Assembly: GCF_000336615.1 (NCBI RefSeq)
Contig: NZ_AOLW01000016.1
Span: 1 to 64,000, forward strand
Length of the DNA stretch: 64,000 nt
DNA from: Haloarcula amylolytica JCM 13557
Lineage (GTDB): Archaea; Halobacteriota; Halobacteria; Halobacteriales; Haloarculaceae
Direction: 5' to 3'
Both the position numbers and the translations under genes were made by a program. This document shows positions 49,871 to 57,451 of this stretch, in pieces (the stretch's first letter is position 1; each line of letters begins with the position of its first letter). The notes under the pieces were generated by a model. That model did no database searches and had not been told where the DNA came from. It saw only the letters and a program-made list of their open reading frames with translations.

Positions 49871-51625
49871 GTGACTGCCGAGGAGCGTATCGCCGACGAG
49901 CCGACGGGACAGACAGTGTCACAGCCGGGCGGTGTCGGCGTTCGGCTTCGGGCCCTCTGGCGAGCGCTCGTCATCGTCTGGCAGTTCGTCCCGCTGCTCT
50001 GGCAGTGGGGCCGGGACCGCAAGCGGTTTCTCTTGTTCGGCCGGTCCCGAACAGTGACTCCCGAGACGCAGATGCGGCGCGCGCGCTACCTGAAGGACAC
50101 CTTCGTCGACCTCGGTCCCGCGTTCATCAAACTCGGGCAGATGCTGTCGACCCGACCCGACGCTCTGCCGCGGGCGTACGTCGACGTGCTCTCGGAGCTT
50201 CAGGACAACGTCCCGCCGGATTCGTGGGCGACCATCGAGCCCGTCATCGAGCGGGAACTGGGCGAGGACATCGATGCGCTGTTCGAGGAGTTCGACACGA
50301 CAGCGATTTCCGGGGCCTCGCTGGGACAGGTGTACGAAGCGCAGGTCGACGGCCAGCGGGTCGCCGTGAAGGTGCTGCGACCCAACATCCGGACCCGCGT
50401 CGAGTCCGACCTCCGGGTGCTGTCGACGCTGCTGCCGATTCTCACTTACGGCGCGGACCCCGGGCAGGCGTTCACGCTGGAGAACCTCACCGAGGAGTTC
50501 GCGGCGACAGTCCGCCGGGAGATGGACTACGGCCACGAGGCGCGGATGCTCCGGGAGATCGGCGACAGCTTCGCGGCCAACGAGGACATCGCGATTCCGG
50601 CGGTCATCGGGAGCCACTCGACGGACCGCGTCTTGACGATGACGTACATCGACGGCGTGAAAATCGACGACGTGGAGCGGCTGGACGAACTGGGCATCGA
50701 CCGACCGGCGCTGGTCCGCCGGCTGGAGGAGGTGTACATACAGATGATCGTCGAGGACGGCCTGTTCCACGCCGACCCCCATCCCGGCAATCTGGCGGTC
50801 CAGCCCGACGGGACGCTCGTCTTCTATGACTTCGGGATGACGGGCTATCTCGGCCCCAAAACGCAGGACCAACTGCTGGAGTTCTACGTCGGACTGGCGA
50901 CCGACGACGTGGACCGCGTGATGGACGCCTTCGTCGAGATGGGCGCGCTGGACCCGATGGCCGACCGTGAGGTGATGCGGGAGGCCTTCGACATCGTCAT
51001 CGAGCAGTTCCGCGGCGAGGACATCAGCGAGTACCGCATCGAACAGCTGGTCGGCCAGTTCGAGACGCAGCTGTACGAGTTCCCGATGCGCCTGCCACAG
51101 GACCTGGCGCTGGTGGTCCGGGTAACGACGGTACTCGAAGGCGTCTGTCGGACGCTCGACCCCGAGTTCGACTTCATCGAGATCATCTCCGAGTACGTCA
51201 TGGAGCAGGGCGCTGGGGACGACGTCCGGGAGCAGATCAAGACGGAAATCCAGGAGGCGGTGACGGACTCGACCCGGTCAGCCGTGCGGACAGCGCCGAA
51301 GATAGAGAACGCACTCGACAGGGTCGAGCGCGAAGAACTGCTCGTCAAGACCGTTCTCGAAGACTCCGACGGACTGAGCCGGGTGCTCGCCAAGCGGCTC
51401 CTGCTCGGTATCGTCGCCAGCGCCGGCGTGCCGGTGAGCGCCTACCTCTACACCGTGAACGGGATCCAGCCTGCCGGGCTTGCGCTGGGCGGGAGCGCCG
51501 CGGTGCTCGGGATTCTCGCGTGGTCGTTCCGCCGACGCCGCGGGCCGGCGCTGTCGTCGCCGCAGTTCACCCGCCACGAGATGCAACAGCGGCAGGCGGC
51601 CGACGCTGCAGAGGGAGAGGAGTAG
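49871..51625 (+). CDS. ABC1/UbiB/AarF family protein kinase-like
   Basis: A 584-residue protein from GTG 49871 (TTG at 49862 is a possible alternative). The kinase-like core opens with FVDLGPAFIKLGQMLSTRPDALP, the KxGQ motif. The ATP-binding loop is GASLGQVYEAQVDGQRVAVKVLRP with the alanine-rich AxSxxQV loop of UbiB in place of the Gly-rich loop, Lys in VAVKVLRP, HADPHPGNLAV for the catalytic loop, and YDFGMTG as the DFG motif. Two hydrophobic helices at the C-terminus (about 520-560) anchor it. UbiB proteins aid quinone synthesis or lipid transport; in haloarchaea a role with menaquinone is plausible but inferred. Confidence 0.9.
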   Translation: MTAEERIADEPTGQTVSQPGGVGVRLRALWRALVIVWQFVPLLWQWGRDRKRFLLFGRSRTVTPETQMRRARYLKDTFVDLGPAFIKLGQMLSTRPDALPRAYVDVLSELQDNVPPDSWATIEPVIERELGEDIDALFEEFDTTAISGASLGQVYEAQVDGQRVAVKVLRPNIRTRVESDLRVLSTLLPILTYGADPGQAFTLENLTEEFAATVRREMDYGHEARMLREIGDSFAANEDIAIPAVIGSHSTDRVLTMTYIDGVKIDDVERLDELGIDRPALVRRLEEVYIQMIVEDGLFHADPHPGNLAVQPDGTLVFYDFGMTGYLGPKTQDQLLEFYVGLATDDVDRVMDAFVEMGALDPMADREVMREAFDIVIEQFRGEDISEYRIEQLVGQFETQLYEFPMRLPQDLALVVRVTTVLEGVCRTLDPEFDFIEIISEYVMEQGAGDDVREQIKTEIQEAVTDSTRSAVRTAPKIENALDRVEREELLVKTVLEDSDGLSRVLAKRLLLGIVASAGVPVSAYLYTVNGIQPAGLALGGSAAVLGILAWSFRRRRGPALSSPQFTRHEMQQRQAADAAEGEE

Positions 51626-51656
51626 CTGAACGGCGCTCGCGGCAGTACGGTCGCGC

Positions 51657-53183
51657 TCAGAGTTCGTCAGCGGCTGCCATCTTCCGAATCTCTGCGGCCC
51701 GCTCGCGTATCTCCGTGAGTTCCTCGTCGCTTTTGTTGTCGACGTGGCTGTACATCAGCCCCATCCGGTGATTCGACCGGAGCGTGTCCTCGTTTCGGGC
51801 AAGGAAGTCCCAGTACAGCGCGTTGAACGGACAGGCCCCCTCACCGGTCGTCTTCGTCTTGTAATACGGACAGCCCGAGCAGTAGTCGCTCATCTTGTCC
51901 ACGTAGTTCGCCGACGAGGCGTAGGGTTTGGTGGCGAACACGCCCGCGCCGTACAGCCCCATCTCGACGACGTTCGGCGTCGTCACCCAGTGGAAGGCGT
52001 CGACGTAGCCGGCGTGGAACCAGCGGTTTAGCTGGGCCGGCTCGACGCCGTAGATGAGCCCGAAGTTCGCGAGAATCATCAGCCGCTCGATGTGGTGTGA
52101 GTAGCCCCGCTTCCGGACGCCGTCGACCACGTCGGAGAGACAGGCCATGTCGGTGTTCCCGTCCCAGTAGAACTCGGGCAGGTCCGCACTCGCGCCGAGC
52201 TGGTTGGCCTCGGCCAGGTCCGGCATCTCCCGGCGGTACACATGCCGGAGGAACTCGCGCCATCCGAGCACCTGTCGGACGAACCCTTCAACGCTGTGCA
52301 GCGGCGCGTCGCCGTCCTCGTAGGCGGCGATAGCGCGTTCAATGACCTCGTCAGGGCCGAGGAGTCCCAGATTGAGCGACGTGGAGAGCAGACTGTGGCT
52401 CATCGCCCACTCGTCCTCCAGCATCGCGTCCTGGTACGGCCCGAACTCCGGTAGTCGGCTCGTAACGAAGTGGTCCAAGGCTCGGACGGCCTGCCGCCGA
52501 GTGACCGGCCAACGGAACGGGTCGGGGTCGGCCCAGTCACCGCCGTAGGGCTGCTCGTCGTAGCTGCCCTCGAACGTTTCCTCGACCCACTCGATGACAT
52601 CCCGGGTCACGTCGTCCGGCTCGAACAGCGGTGGCTCCGCTGAGGTCCACTCATCGGGTGGCGTCTCCCGGTTCTGGTCGTCGTAGTTCCACTCGCCGCC
52701 GACGGGGTCGCCGTCGGCCATCAGATAGCCCGTTTCTCGGCGCATGAACCGGTAGAAGTCCTCGTGGCGGTAGCGTCCGTCCCCAACCCACCCGTCGAAC
52801 TGTGAAGGGGGGCAGAGGAAGCGTTCGTCGGGGACGAACTCGACCGCTCCGCCAGCGTCGGCAACCAGTGATTCGAGCCGCGCCTGCGCGGACTCGGTCT
52901 GTGGTCGGTGAGTTACGAGCGTGTCGTCCGGATGGGCTTCGAAGTGTGCCGCCAGTCCGTCCTCGAAGGTCTCCGTCTGGCGGTACTGGACCGTCCGACC
53001 GGCGTCCCGGAGGTCGTCGCGAAAATGCCGCATTGCGCTGAACAGCAGAATCAGCTTGTGTGGGTGGTACGGCAGTTTGCGGGCGAACGACTGCGCCTCT
53101 ATCAGGAGCACCGGCTCGTCGGGTCGGTTGTCGACGGGGCCGGACCGGCGGAGGAGGTGGTCGCCCCGAAGCCAGACGGTCAT
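51657..53183 (-). CDS. Fe-S cluster cryptochrome/photolyase family protein (CryPro/PhrB type)
   Basis: A 508-residue protein from the ATG at 53183. The N-terminal alpha/beta domain (VWLRGDHLLRRSG, LLIEAQSFARKLPYHPHKLILLFSAMRHF) matches the photolyase-related proteins with an Fe-S cluster. The FAD domain contains QVLGWREFLRHVY and FHAGYVDAFHWVTTPNVVEMGLYGAGVFATKPYASSANYV. Cysteines for the [4Fe-4S] cluster are in NTDMACLSDV, then DYCSGCPYY and GACPFNAL, four in all. Homologues repair UV (6-4) photoproducts. Repair function is inferred from family; the gene is convergent with the UbiB-like gene. Confidence 0.9.
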   Translation of the reverse strand: MTVWLRGDHLLRRSGPVDNRPDEPVLLIEAQSFARKLPYHPHKLILLFSAMRHFRDDLRDAGRTVQYRQTETFEDGLAAHFEAHPDDTLVTHRPQTESAQARLESLVADAGGAVEFVPDERFLCPPSQFDGWVGDGRYRHEDFYRFMRRETGYLMADGDPVGGEWNYDDQNRETPPDEWTSAEPPLFEPDDVTRDVIEWVEETFEGSYDEQPYGGDWADPDPFRWPVTRRQAVRALDHFVTSRLPEFGPYQDAMLEDEWAMSHSLLSTSLNLGLLGPDEVIERAIAAYEDGDAPLHSVEGFVRQVLGWREFLRHVYRREMPDLAEANQLGASADLPEFYWDGNTDMACLSDVVDGVRKRGYSHHIERLMILANFGLIYGVEPAQLNRWFHAGYVDAFHWVTTPNVVEMGLYGAGVFATKPYASSANYVDKMSDYCSGCPYYKTKTTGEGACPFNALYWDFLARNEDTLRSNHRMGLMYSHVDNKSDEELTEIRERAAEIRKMAAADEL

Positions 53184-53323
53184 TTGTGTACGGACACTCC
53201 CATTGGCTGTACTGTGGGCCCGAGTCCGCATCAATCCCCGTCCGAACTGTGTTGGTATCGCCACACTGCAGGGCGGTACAAACCTCAATTATTGTTCCCG
53301 TCCAAACGACAGAAACGACTTCC

Positions 53324-53330
53324 TTATAAG
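53324..53330 (+). promoter_or_regulatory. TATA box of the first halocyanin gene
   Basis: TTATAAG lies 24-30 bp before the ATG at 53354, the expected spacing for a leaderless haloarchaeal transcript. No further dyad is obvious between it and the divergent photolyase gene. Confidence 0.6.
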
Positions 53331-53353
53331 TGAAGAGTCATAACTCTAGTTGC

Positions 53354-53911
53354 ATGACAGACGACCTCGACAGGCGGACGTTCATCCGCGCGACGGCAGC
53401 CGTATCAGGCGCTGGACTCCTTGCTGGCTGTGGCGGGTCCGGCGGCGATGGTGGCAGCGGCGAAACGGAAGCCACCGAAGCAGAGGAGATGGCGACCACT
53501 GAAGCCGAGGAGATGGACACCGAGAGTAGCGGTGGGATGGAGACCGTCGAAGCATCGAGCGAAGTGGCGGACTACGTCGGCGAGTCGTCCAACTTCGACG
53601 GCAACACGGTCGTGATGACTGACCAAGACGAGGTCTCCGTTGCAGTCGGTGCCGAGGGGAACGGCGGCGCGTTCGCCTTCGATCCGCCCGCGATCAAAGT
53701 CTCGACCGGAACGACGGTCGTCTGGGAGTGGACCGGTGAAGGGGCCGGCCACAACGTCAAGTCCGAAGGCGACGGCCCGCTCGACTCGGGCTCGGCTGTC
53801 GCAGAGGAAGGGACCACCTACGAGTACACGTTCGAAGAAACCGGAACCTACCTCTACAACTGTGTCCCGCACAAGGCGCTCGGGATGGTCGGCGCAGTCG
53901 TCGTCGAATAA
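53354..53911 (+). CDS. halocyanin (blue copper lipoprotein), single domain
   Basis: A 185-residue exported cupredoxin, a membrane-attached electron carrier. DDLDRRTFIRATAAVSGAGLLAGCG is a Tat signal with a lipobox at Cys26. A Glu/Thr-rich linker (about 34-65) follows. The cupredoxin domain (about 68-185) has all type-1 copper ligands: H133 in AGHNV, C170 in LYNCVPH, H173 and M178. GTTVVWEWTGEGAGHN and TYEYTFEETGTYLYNC are the family hallmarks. A T-rich stretch follows the stop and probably terminates transcription. Confidence 0.93.
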   Translation: MTDDLDRRTFIRATAAVSGAGLLAGCGGSGGDGGSGETEATEAEEMATTEAEEMDTESSGGMETVEASSEVADYVGESSNFDGNTVVMTDQDEVSVAVGAEGNGGAFAFDPPAIKVSTGTTVVWEWTGEGAGHNVKSEGDGPLDSGSAVAEEGTTYEYTFEETGTYLYNCVPHKALGMVGAVVVE

Positions 53912-53929
53912 CCCGATAGCTAGCGGCCA

Positions 53930-53944
53930 GTTTTTATCGTTTTA
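53930..53944 (+). terminator. T-rich terminator after halocyanin
   Basis: GTTTTTATCGTTTTA beginning 19 bp after the halocyanin stop contains two T-runs on the plus strand, the kind of sequence used for termination in archaea. It overlaps the stop codon region of the convergent DUF7521 gene, so it serves this strand only. Confidence 0.45.
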
Positions 53945-54236
53945 CTAGCGCGGAGCGACTGGTGACGTACAGCGAGTACGCGATGACCGCGAAGCCGACC
54001 GCGGTGAGCGCGTTCTCGAAGATCAGTGCAGCGTTGGTACTCAGGCCGAACAGCTGGTCAGCGACACCGGCGGTGAGCGACCCGACAGTAATGGTCGCGA
54101 ATCCAACGGCGAGATAGGTGAGTCCGGTCGCCCGTGTTTTCAGTGCCGCGCGGGTTGCGAAGTAGGTGATGAGCCCGCCAAGCAACACTGTCACAGTCTT
54201 GAATCCGATGACGATGAGAGGGATATCTCCGTTCAT
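53934..54236 (-). CDS. small membrane protein (DUF7521-like), partner of a winged-helix regulator
   Basis: A 100-residue protein from the ATG at 54236. Three hydrophobic helices: about 5-27, 36-62 and 68-92, with polar breaks (ATRAALKTRATG, STNAALIFENA). It overlaps the preceding regulator by ATGA, so the two are co-translated. Haloarchaea carry many such membrane-protein/ArsR-like pairs, often labelled DUF7521; the assignment is from memory. The function is unknown; membrane sensing coupled to the regulator is a reasonable guess. Confidence 0.7.
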   Translation of the reverse strand: MNGDIPLIVIGFKTVTVLLGGLITYFATRAALKTRATGLTYLAVGFATITVGSLTAGVADQLFGLSTNAALIFENALTAVGFAVIAYSLYVTSRSALVKR

Positions 54237-54595
54237 AGTTCCTCGCTGACGCGCGACCACAGGAGTGCAAGCCGTTCGCTCGGCCGCTCCTCGGCCGGCA
54301 GAACGTCGATCTCGAACGCGCCGTCGGCGTCGACGCCAACGAACACGCCGCCACAGTCCCGGACGTACGCCGTCGCGTGATGGCCGTCGGGGCGCACCTC
54401 CGTCTCCTCGGCGACCAGTTCGGCCTCGCTCAGCTGTTCGAGCTTCCGGTACGTGCTTGTCTGGGGCAGATCACAGACCGAGGCGACCTCCTTGGCTGGC
54501 AGCGGCTCGTCGAGCACCCTGAGTATGTCACGACAGTCAGGGTCGGCGAGGGCGTCGAACAGCGCCTGTATCTCGCTCGCGTCGTTGTGTGCCAC
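54233..54595 (-). CDS. ArsR-like winged-helix transcriptional regulator
   Basis: A 120-residue regulator. The DNA-binding part (8-78) reads IQALFDALADPDCRDILRVLDEPLPAKEVASVCDLPQTSTYRKLEQLSEAELVAEETEVRPDG, a classic ArsR/GntR-type winged helix. The last 40 residues form a short beta/alpha tail. There are no metal-binding cysteine clusters of the ArsR metal sites apart from single cysteines. It is first in a two-gene unit with the membrane protein that overlaps its stop. It is divergent from the second halocyanin across 244 bp. Confidence 0.85.
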   Translation of the reverse strand: MAHNDASEIQALFDALADPDCRDILRVLDEPLPAKEVASVCDLPQTSTYRKLEQLSEAELVAEETEVRPDGHHATAYVRDCGGVFVGVDADGAFEIDVLPAEERPSERLALLWSRVSEEL

Positions 54596-54690
54596 GGAGG
54601 GGCCCTCTCAGGTGGACGGTCGGGGGTGGTTCTGCGGGCGGTTCGATTTCGATATGGCGGGGCAGCGACGTGAAACCTGTGGGATACTGC

Positions 54691-54793
54691 GACTCCGGAG
54701 TCCTGCGATACTCCGGTAGCAGCTCCCACCCAGTGTCGGGAATATAAAACACCCTCAGATAAAGGGCGACCGTTTGTTTCCAGAATCTGGAAA
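54691..54793. promoter_or_regulatory. regulatory region of the second halocyanin with a TATA box and palindromes
   Basis: Within the 244-bp divergent gap, AATATAAAAC (54741-54750) is a strong TATA box for the plus-strand halocyanin. TTTCCAG-AAT-CTGGAAA (54777-54793) is a 7-bp-arm inverted repeat directly downstream of where transcription should start. GACTCCGGAGTC (54691-54702) is a perfect 12-bp palindrome upstream of the TATA box, nearer the ArsR-like gene. The leader before the ATG at 54840 would then be roughly 65-70 nt. Binding by the adjacent regulator is a guess. Confidence 0.5.
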
Positions 54794-54839
54794 GGGCACA
54801 CCCCCTTTTCTAACACCCAATAACAACAATTAGCTTGCT

Positions 54840-55739
54840 ATGCAACGGCCCTCCACTCGCAGACAGTTTCTCGCAGGCACAGGATTGGCAGCCCTCGCCG
54901 TTACCGCCGGGTGCGTGTCCTCGGGGAGTAGCTCTGAGCCAGCGGCGGAAACCGGTACCGAGACCGCGACCGCTACCGAAACCGCTACAGCGACCGAAAC
55001 TGCAACGCCTGAATCGACACCCGAGTCCCTCGACGACTGGCTCGATGACGCCAACGGCTACGACGGCGAGATTCGCAGATACGGACCACAGTCCCGACCG
55101 ACAATTATGCTTGGCGAGGAGACAGACGGTGGACTGGCGTTCAGCCCACCGGCCATCGAAGTTCCGCCGATGACAATAGTCCGATGGGACTGGACAGGAC
55201 ACGGCGGCCAGCAGAACGTCGTCGCGCTCGACGGAACCTTCGACAGCGGCCGGACGAACGCCCAGTCCGGGACGATGTATCACTACTTCTTCGAGGAGCC
55301 TGGCGAGTACCGCTTCGTCTCCGAACCCCATCGCGACGATGGCATGAAAGGTGCGATTATTGTGAAAGAGCCACCGTCTTCAGGCAATGCAACTGTCGAC
55401 GAGTGGCTCGCAGCCGCGAGTAACTTCGACGGCACCATTGCCGACCGCACCGACACTGACACTGCAACTGTTACGGCCGGTGCGGACGGCAACGGCGGTC
55501 AGTTTGCGTTCGACCCGCCTGCACTGAAGGTCTCGACTGAGACGACCGTCCGCTGGGACTGGACCGGCGACGGTGGCCCGCACAACATCGTCTCCAAAGG
55601 CGATGGCCCGCTCGATTCGGAACTCGTCGCCGACGAAGGGAGCACCTACGAGCATACGTTCGAGGAGACTGGAACGCATCTGTACTCCTGTAAACCCCAC
55701 GAAGGAGTGGGGATGAGAGGCGCAGTCGTCGTCGAATAG
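54840..55739 (+). CDS. two-domain halocyanin, first domain lacking copper ligands
   Basis: A 299-residue lipoprotein. MQRPSTRRQFLAGTGLAALAVTAGCV is a Tat signal with Cys25 as lipid site. A TATATET-type linker (about 40-58) follows. Domain 1 (about 62-175) keeps the cupredoxin framework (IVRWDWTGHGGQQNVVAL, YHYFFEEPGEYRFVSEPH), but the His ligand is replaced by Q125 and the Cys ligand by S161; H164 and M169 remain. Domain 2 (about 185-299) is intact: H248, C284, H287 and M292. It resembles the nearby halocyanin at 53354, suggesting duplication. Only domain 2 should carry copper. Confidence 0.92.
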   Translation: MQRPSTRRQFLAGTGLAALAVTAGCVSSGSSSEPAAETGTETATATETATATETATPESTPESLDDWLDDANGYDGEIRRYGPQSRPTIMLGEETDGGLAFSPPAIEVPPMTIVRWDWTGHGGQQNVVALDGTFDSGRTNAQSGTMYHYFFEEPGEYRFVSEPHRDDGMKGAIIVKEPPSSGNATVDEWLAAASNFDGTIADRTDTDTATVTAGADGNGGQFAFDPPALKVSTETTVRWDWTGDGGPHNIVSKGDGPLDSELVADEGSTYEHTFEETGTHLYSCKPHEGVGMRGAVVVE

Positions 55740-55780
55740 CAATCATCGCGGACTAGCTTCGGAACTGCCGTGCTGGCCGC

Positions 55781-56554
55781 CTATGGGATCTTGACGCTGT
55801 GTTTGAGCGTGCCGATACCTTCGATTTCGACTTCGACCTCGTCGCCGTCGTCCATCGGTCCGACGCCTTCGGGCGTCCCCGTGGCGATGACGTCGCCGGG
55901 CTCTAAGGTCATATACGACGTTATCTCCGTGATCAGTTCCGGAACGGAGAAGATGAGATGCTCGCGGGAGGAGGACTGCTTCGTTTCGCCGTTCAGTCGG
56001 AGTTCGATGCTTGCGTCCTCGGGAACGTGCTCCGGTGTCGCGACGAGCGGGCCGATGGGACAGGCGTTGTCGAAGGCCTTGCCGCGGACCCAGTTCTGTT
56101 CCCGTCGCTGGTCGTCGCGGTTCGAGATATCGTTGACGCAGGTGTAGCCCGCGACGACGTCCATCGCGCCCGATTCGCTGACGTTCCGGCACTGCTCACC
56201 GATGACGACGCCGAGTTCGGCCTCGTAGTCGATGCGCTCTTTCCCCGAGGGCATCGTGAGGTGCTTGCCGTGGGACGCGACGGCGTTCGGAGCCTTCAGG
56301 AACAGCATCGGCCTGTCCGGGAGGTCCGAGTCCATCTCCTCGGCGTGGTCGGCGTAGTTGCGCCCGATACAGACGACTTTCGTCGGCTCGCAGGGCGGGA
56401 GAATATCTACCTCGTCGGGGTCGTAGGACTCGTCGCCAAAGGCGATGCGGCCGTACGGTCCGGCGGCGGCGGTGACGACGGGCTCGCCGTCCTCGACAGT
56501 CCAGCGGCCCCCCCGGACGTTCCCCGCGGTATCACGGAATCGAACGCGCTTCAT
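55781..56554 (-). CDS. fumarylacetoacetate hydrolase family protein
   Basis: A 257-residue enzyme. The C-terminal FAH domain has VVCIGRNYADHAEEM, FLKAPNAVASHGKHLTMP, DYEAELGVVIGEQCRNV and AGYTCVNDISNRDDQRREQNWVRGKAFDNACPIGP, containing the catalytic Glu/His and the metal ligands (Glu-x-Glu and Asp). ATGTPEGVGPMDDGD closes it. Likely reactions include hydration or hydrolysis of 2-hydroxy-hepta-dienedioate-type compounds, acylpyruvase or oxaloacetate decarboxylase. The specific substrate is not predictable. Confidence 0.9.
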   Translation of the reverse strand: MKRVRFRDTAGNVRGGRWTVEDGEPVVTAAAGPYGRIAFGDESYDPDEVDILPPCEPTKVVCIGRNYADHAEEMDSDLPDRPMLFLKAPNAVASHGKHLTMPSGKERIDYEAELGVVIGEQCRNVSESGAMDVVAGYTCVNDISNRDDQRREQNWVRGKAFDNACPIGPLVATPEHVPEDASIELRLNGETKQSSSREHLIFSVPELITEITSYMTLEPGDVIATGTPEGVGPMDDGDEVEVEIEGIGTLKHSVKIP

Positions 56555-56716
56555 GTCACCGTTCTCTCAGGGCCGACAGATAAGCGTTTAGGAGGGGAAA
56601 CCGGACCACAGCGGGCTGTTCGACGGCTGTCTACCCGGCCATCGTCGCCTGCGGTGTCGCGGTGTGTGGGAGTGTGACCGAACGGCTTTTGAGACGGGAC
56701 GGGCTACGCTGGGCCG

Positions 56717-57451
56717 ATGAACGTCCTCGTCGTTGGCGCCGGCGCGATGGGCCAGTGGTTCGCGCGCACGGTCCGAACCCACGCCGACGCGTCCGTCGCC
56801 TTCACCGACCTCGACCAGTCGGCCGCCGAAGCCGCTGCCGACGCGGTCGGCGGGCGCGCTGTCGCCAGCGACGCGGCCGAGACTTTCGACGTCGTCTGTA
56901 TCGCGGTGCCGATGCCCGTCGCCGAGACGGCCATCGACGAGTTCGCACCGCGTACCACGAATGCCATCGTCGACGTGACAGGGAGCATGGCAGGCCCAAT
57001 CGCGGCAATGCGGGACGCCGTGCCCGATACCCAGCGATTGAGTCTCCACCCGCTGTTTGCCCCCGAGAACGCGCCCGGCAACGTCGCTGTCGTCAGCGAC
57101 GCGTCGGGACCCGACGCTGTCGCCGTCGTTGACGCACTCGCCGCAGCCGGCAACAACTGCTTCGAGACGACGGCGGCGGAACACGACGAAGCAATGGAAA
57201 CGGTACAGGCCAGCGCTCACGCGGCTGTGCTCGCGTTCGCGATGGCCGCCGCCGACGTGCCCGACCGGTTTCAGACGCCGATTTCGGCCGGCCTGTTCGA
57301 CCTCGTCGAGCAGGTCACCGGCGGCGACCCGCGGGTGTACGCTGACATTCAGGCGGCCTTCGACGGCGCGGACGCGGTCGCCGACGCCGCCCGACAGATC
57401 GCCGACGCCGACGCGGACACCTTCGAACGGCTCTACGAGCAACTCTCATGA
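56717..57451 (+). CDS. tyrA: prephenate dehydrogenase (TyrA-like)
   Basis: A 244-residue NAD(P)-binding protein. MNVLVVGAGAMGQWFARTV is the dinucleotide-binding GxGxxG loop. VCIAVPMPVAETAIDEFAPRTTNAIVDVTGSMAGPIAAM and RLSLHPLFAPENAPGNVAVVS match the Rossmann and substrate-binding strands of prephenate dehydrogenases, with the catalytic His in LHPLFAP. It is shorter than fused bacterial TyrA and has no ACT domain, so regulation must differ. Its end overlaps the next gene by ATGA. It makes 4-hydroxyphenylpyruvate for tyrosine. Confidence 0.88.
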   Translation: MNVLVVGAGAMGQWFARTVRTHADASVAFTDLDQSAAEAAADAVGGRAVASDAAETFDVVCIAVPMPVAETAIDEFAPRTTNAIVDVTGSMAGPIAAMRDAVPDTQRLSLHPLFAPENAPGNVAVVSDASGPDAVAVVDALAAAGNNCFETTAAEHDEAMETVQASAHAAVLAFAMAAADVPDRFQTPISAGLFDLVEQVTGGDPRVYADIQAAFDGADAVADAARQIADADADTFERLYEQLS

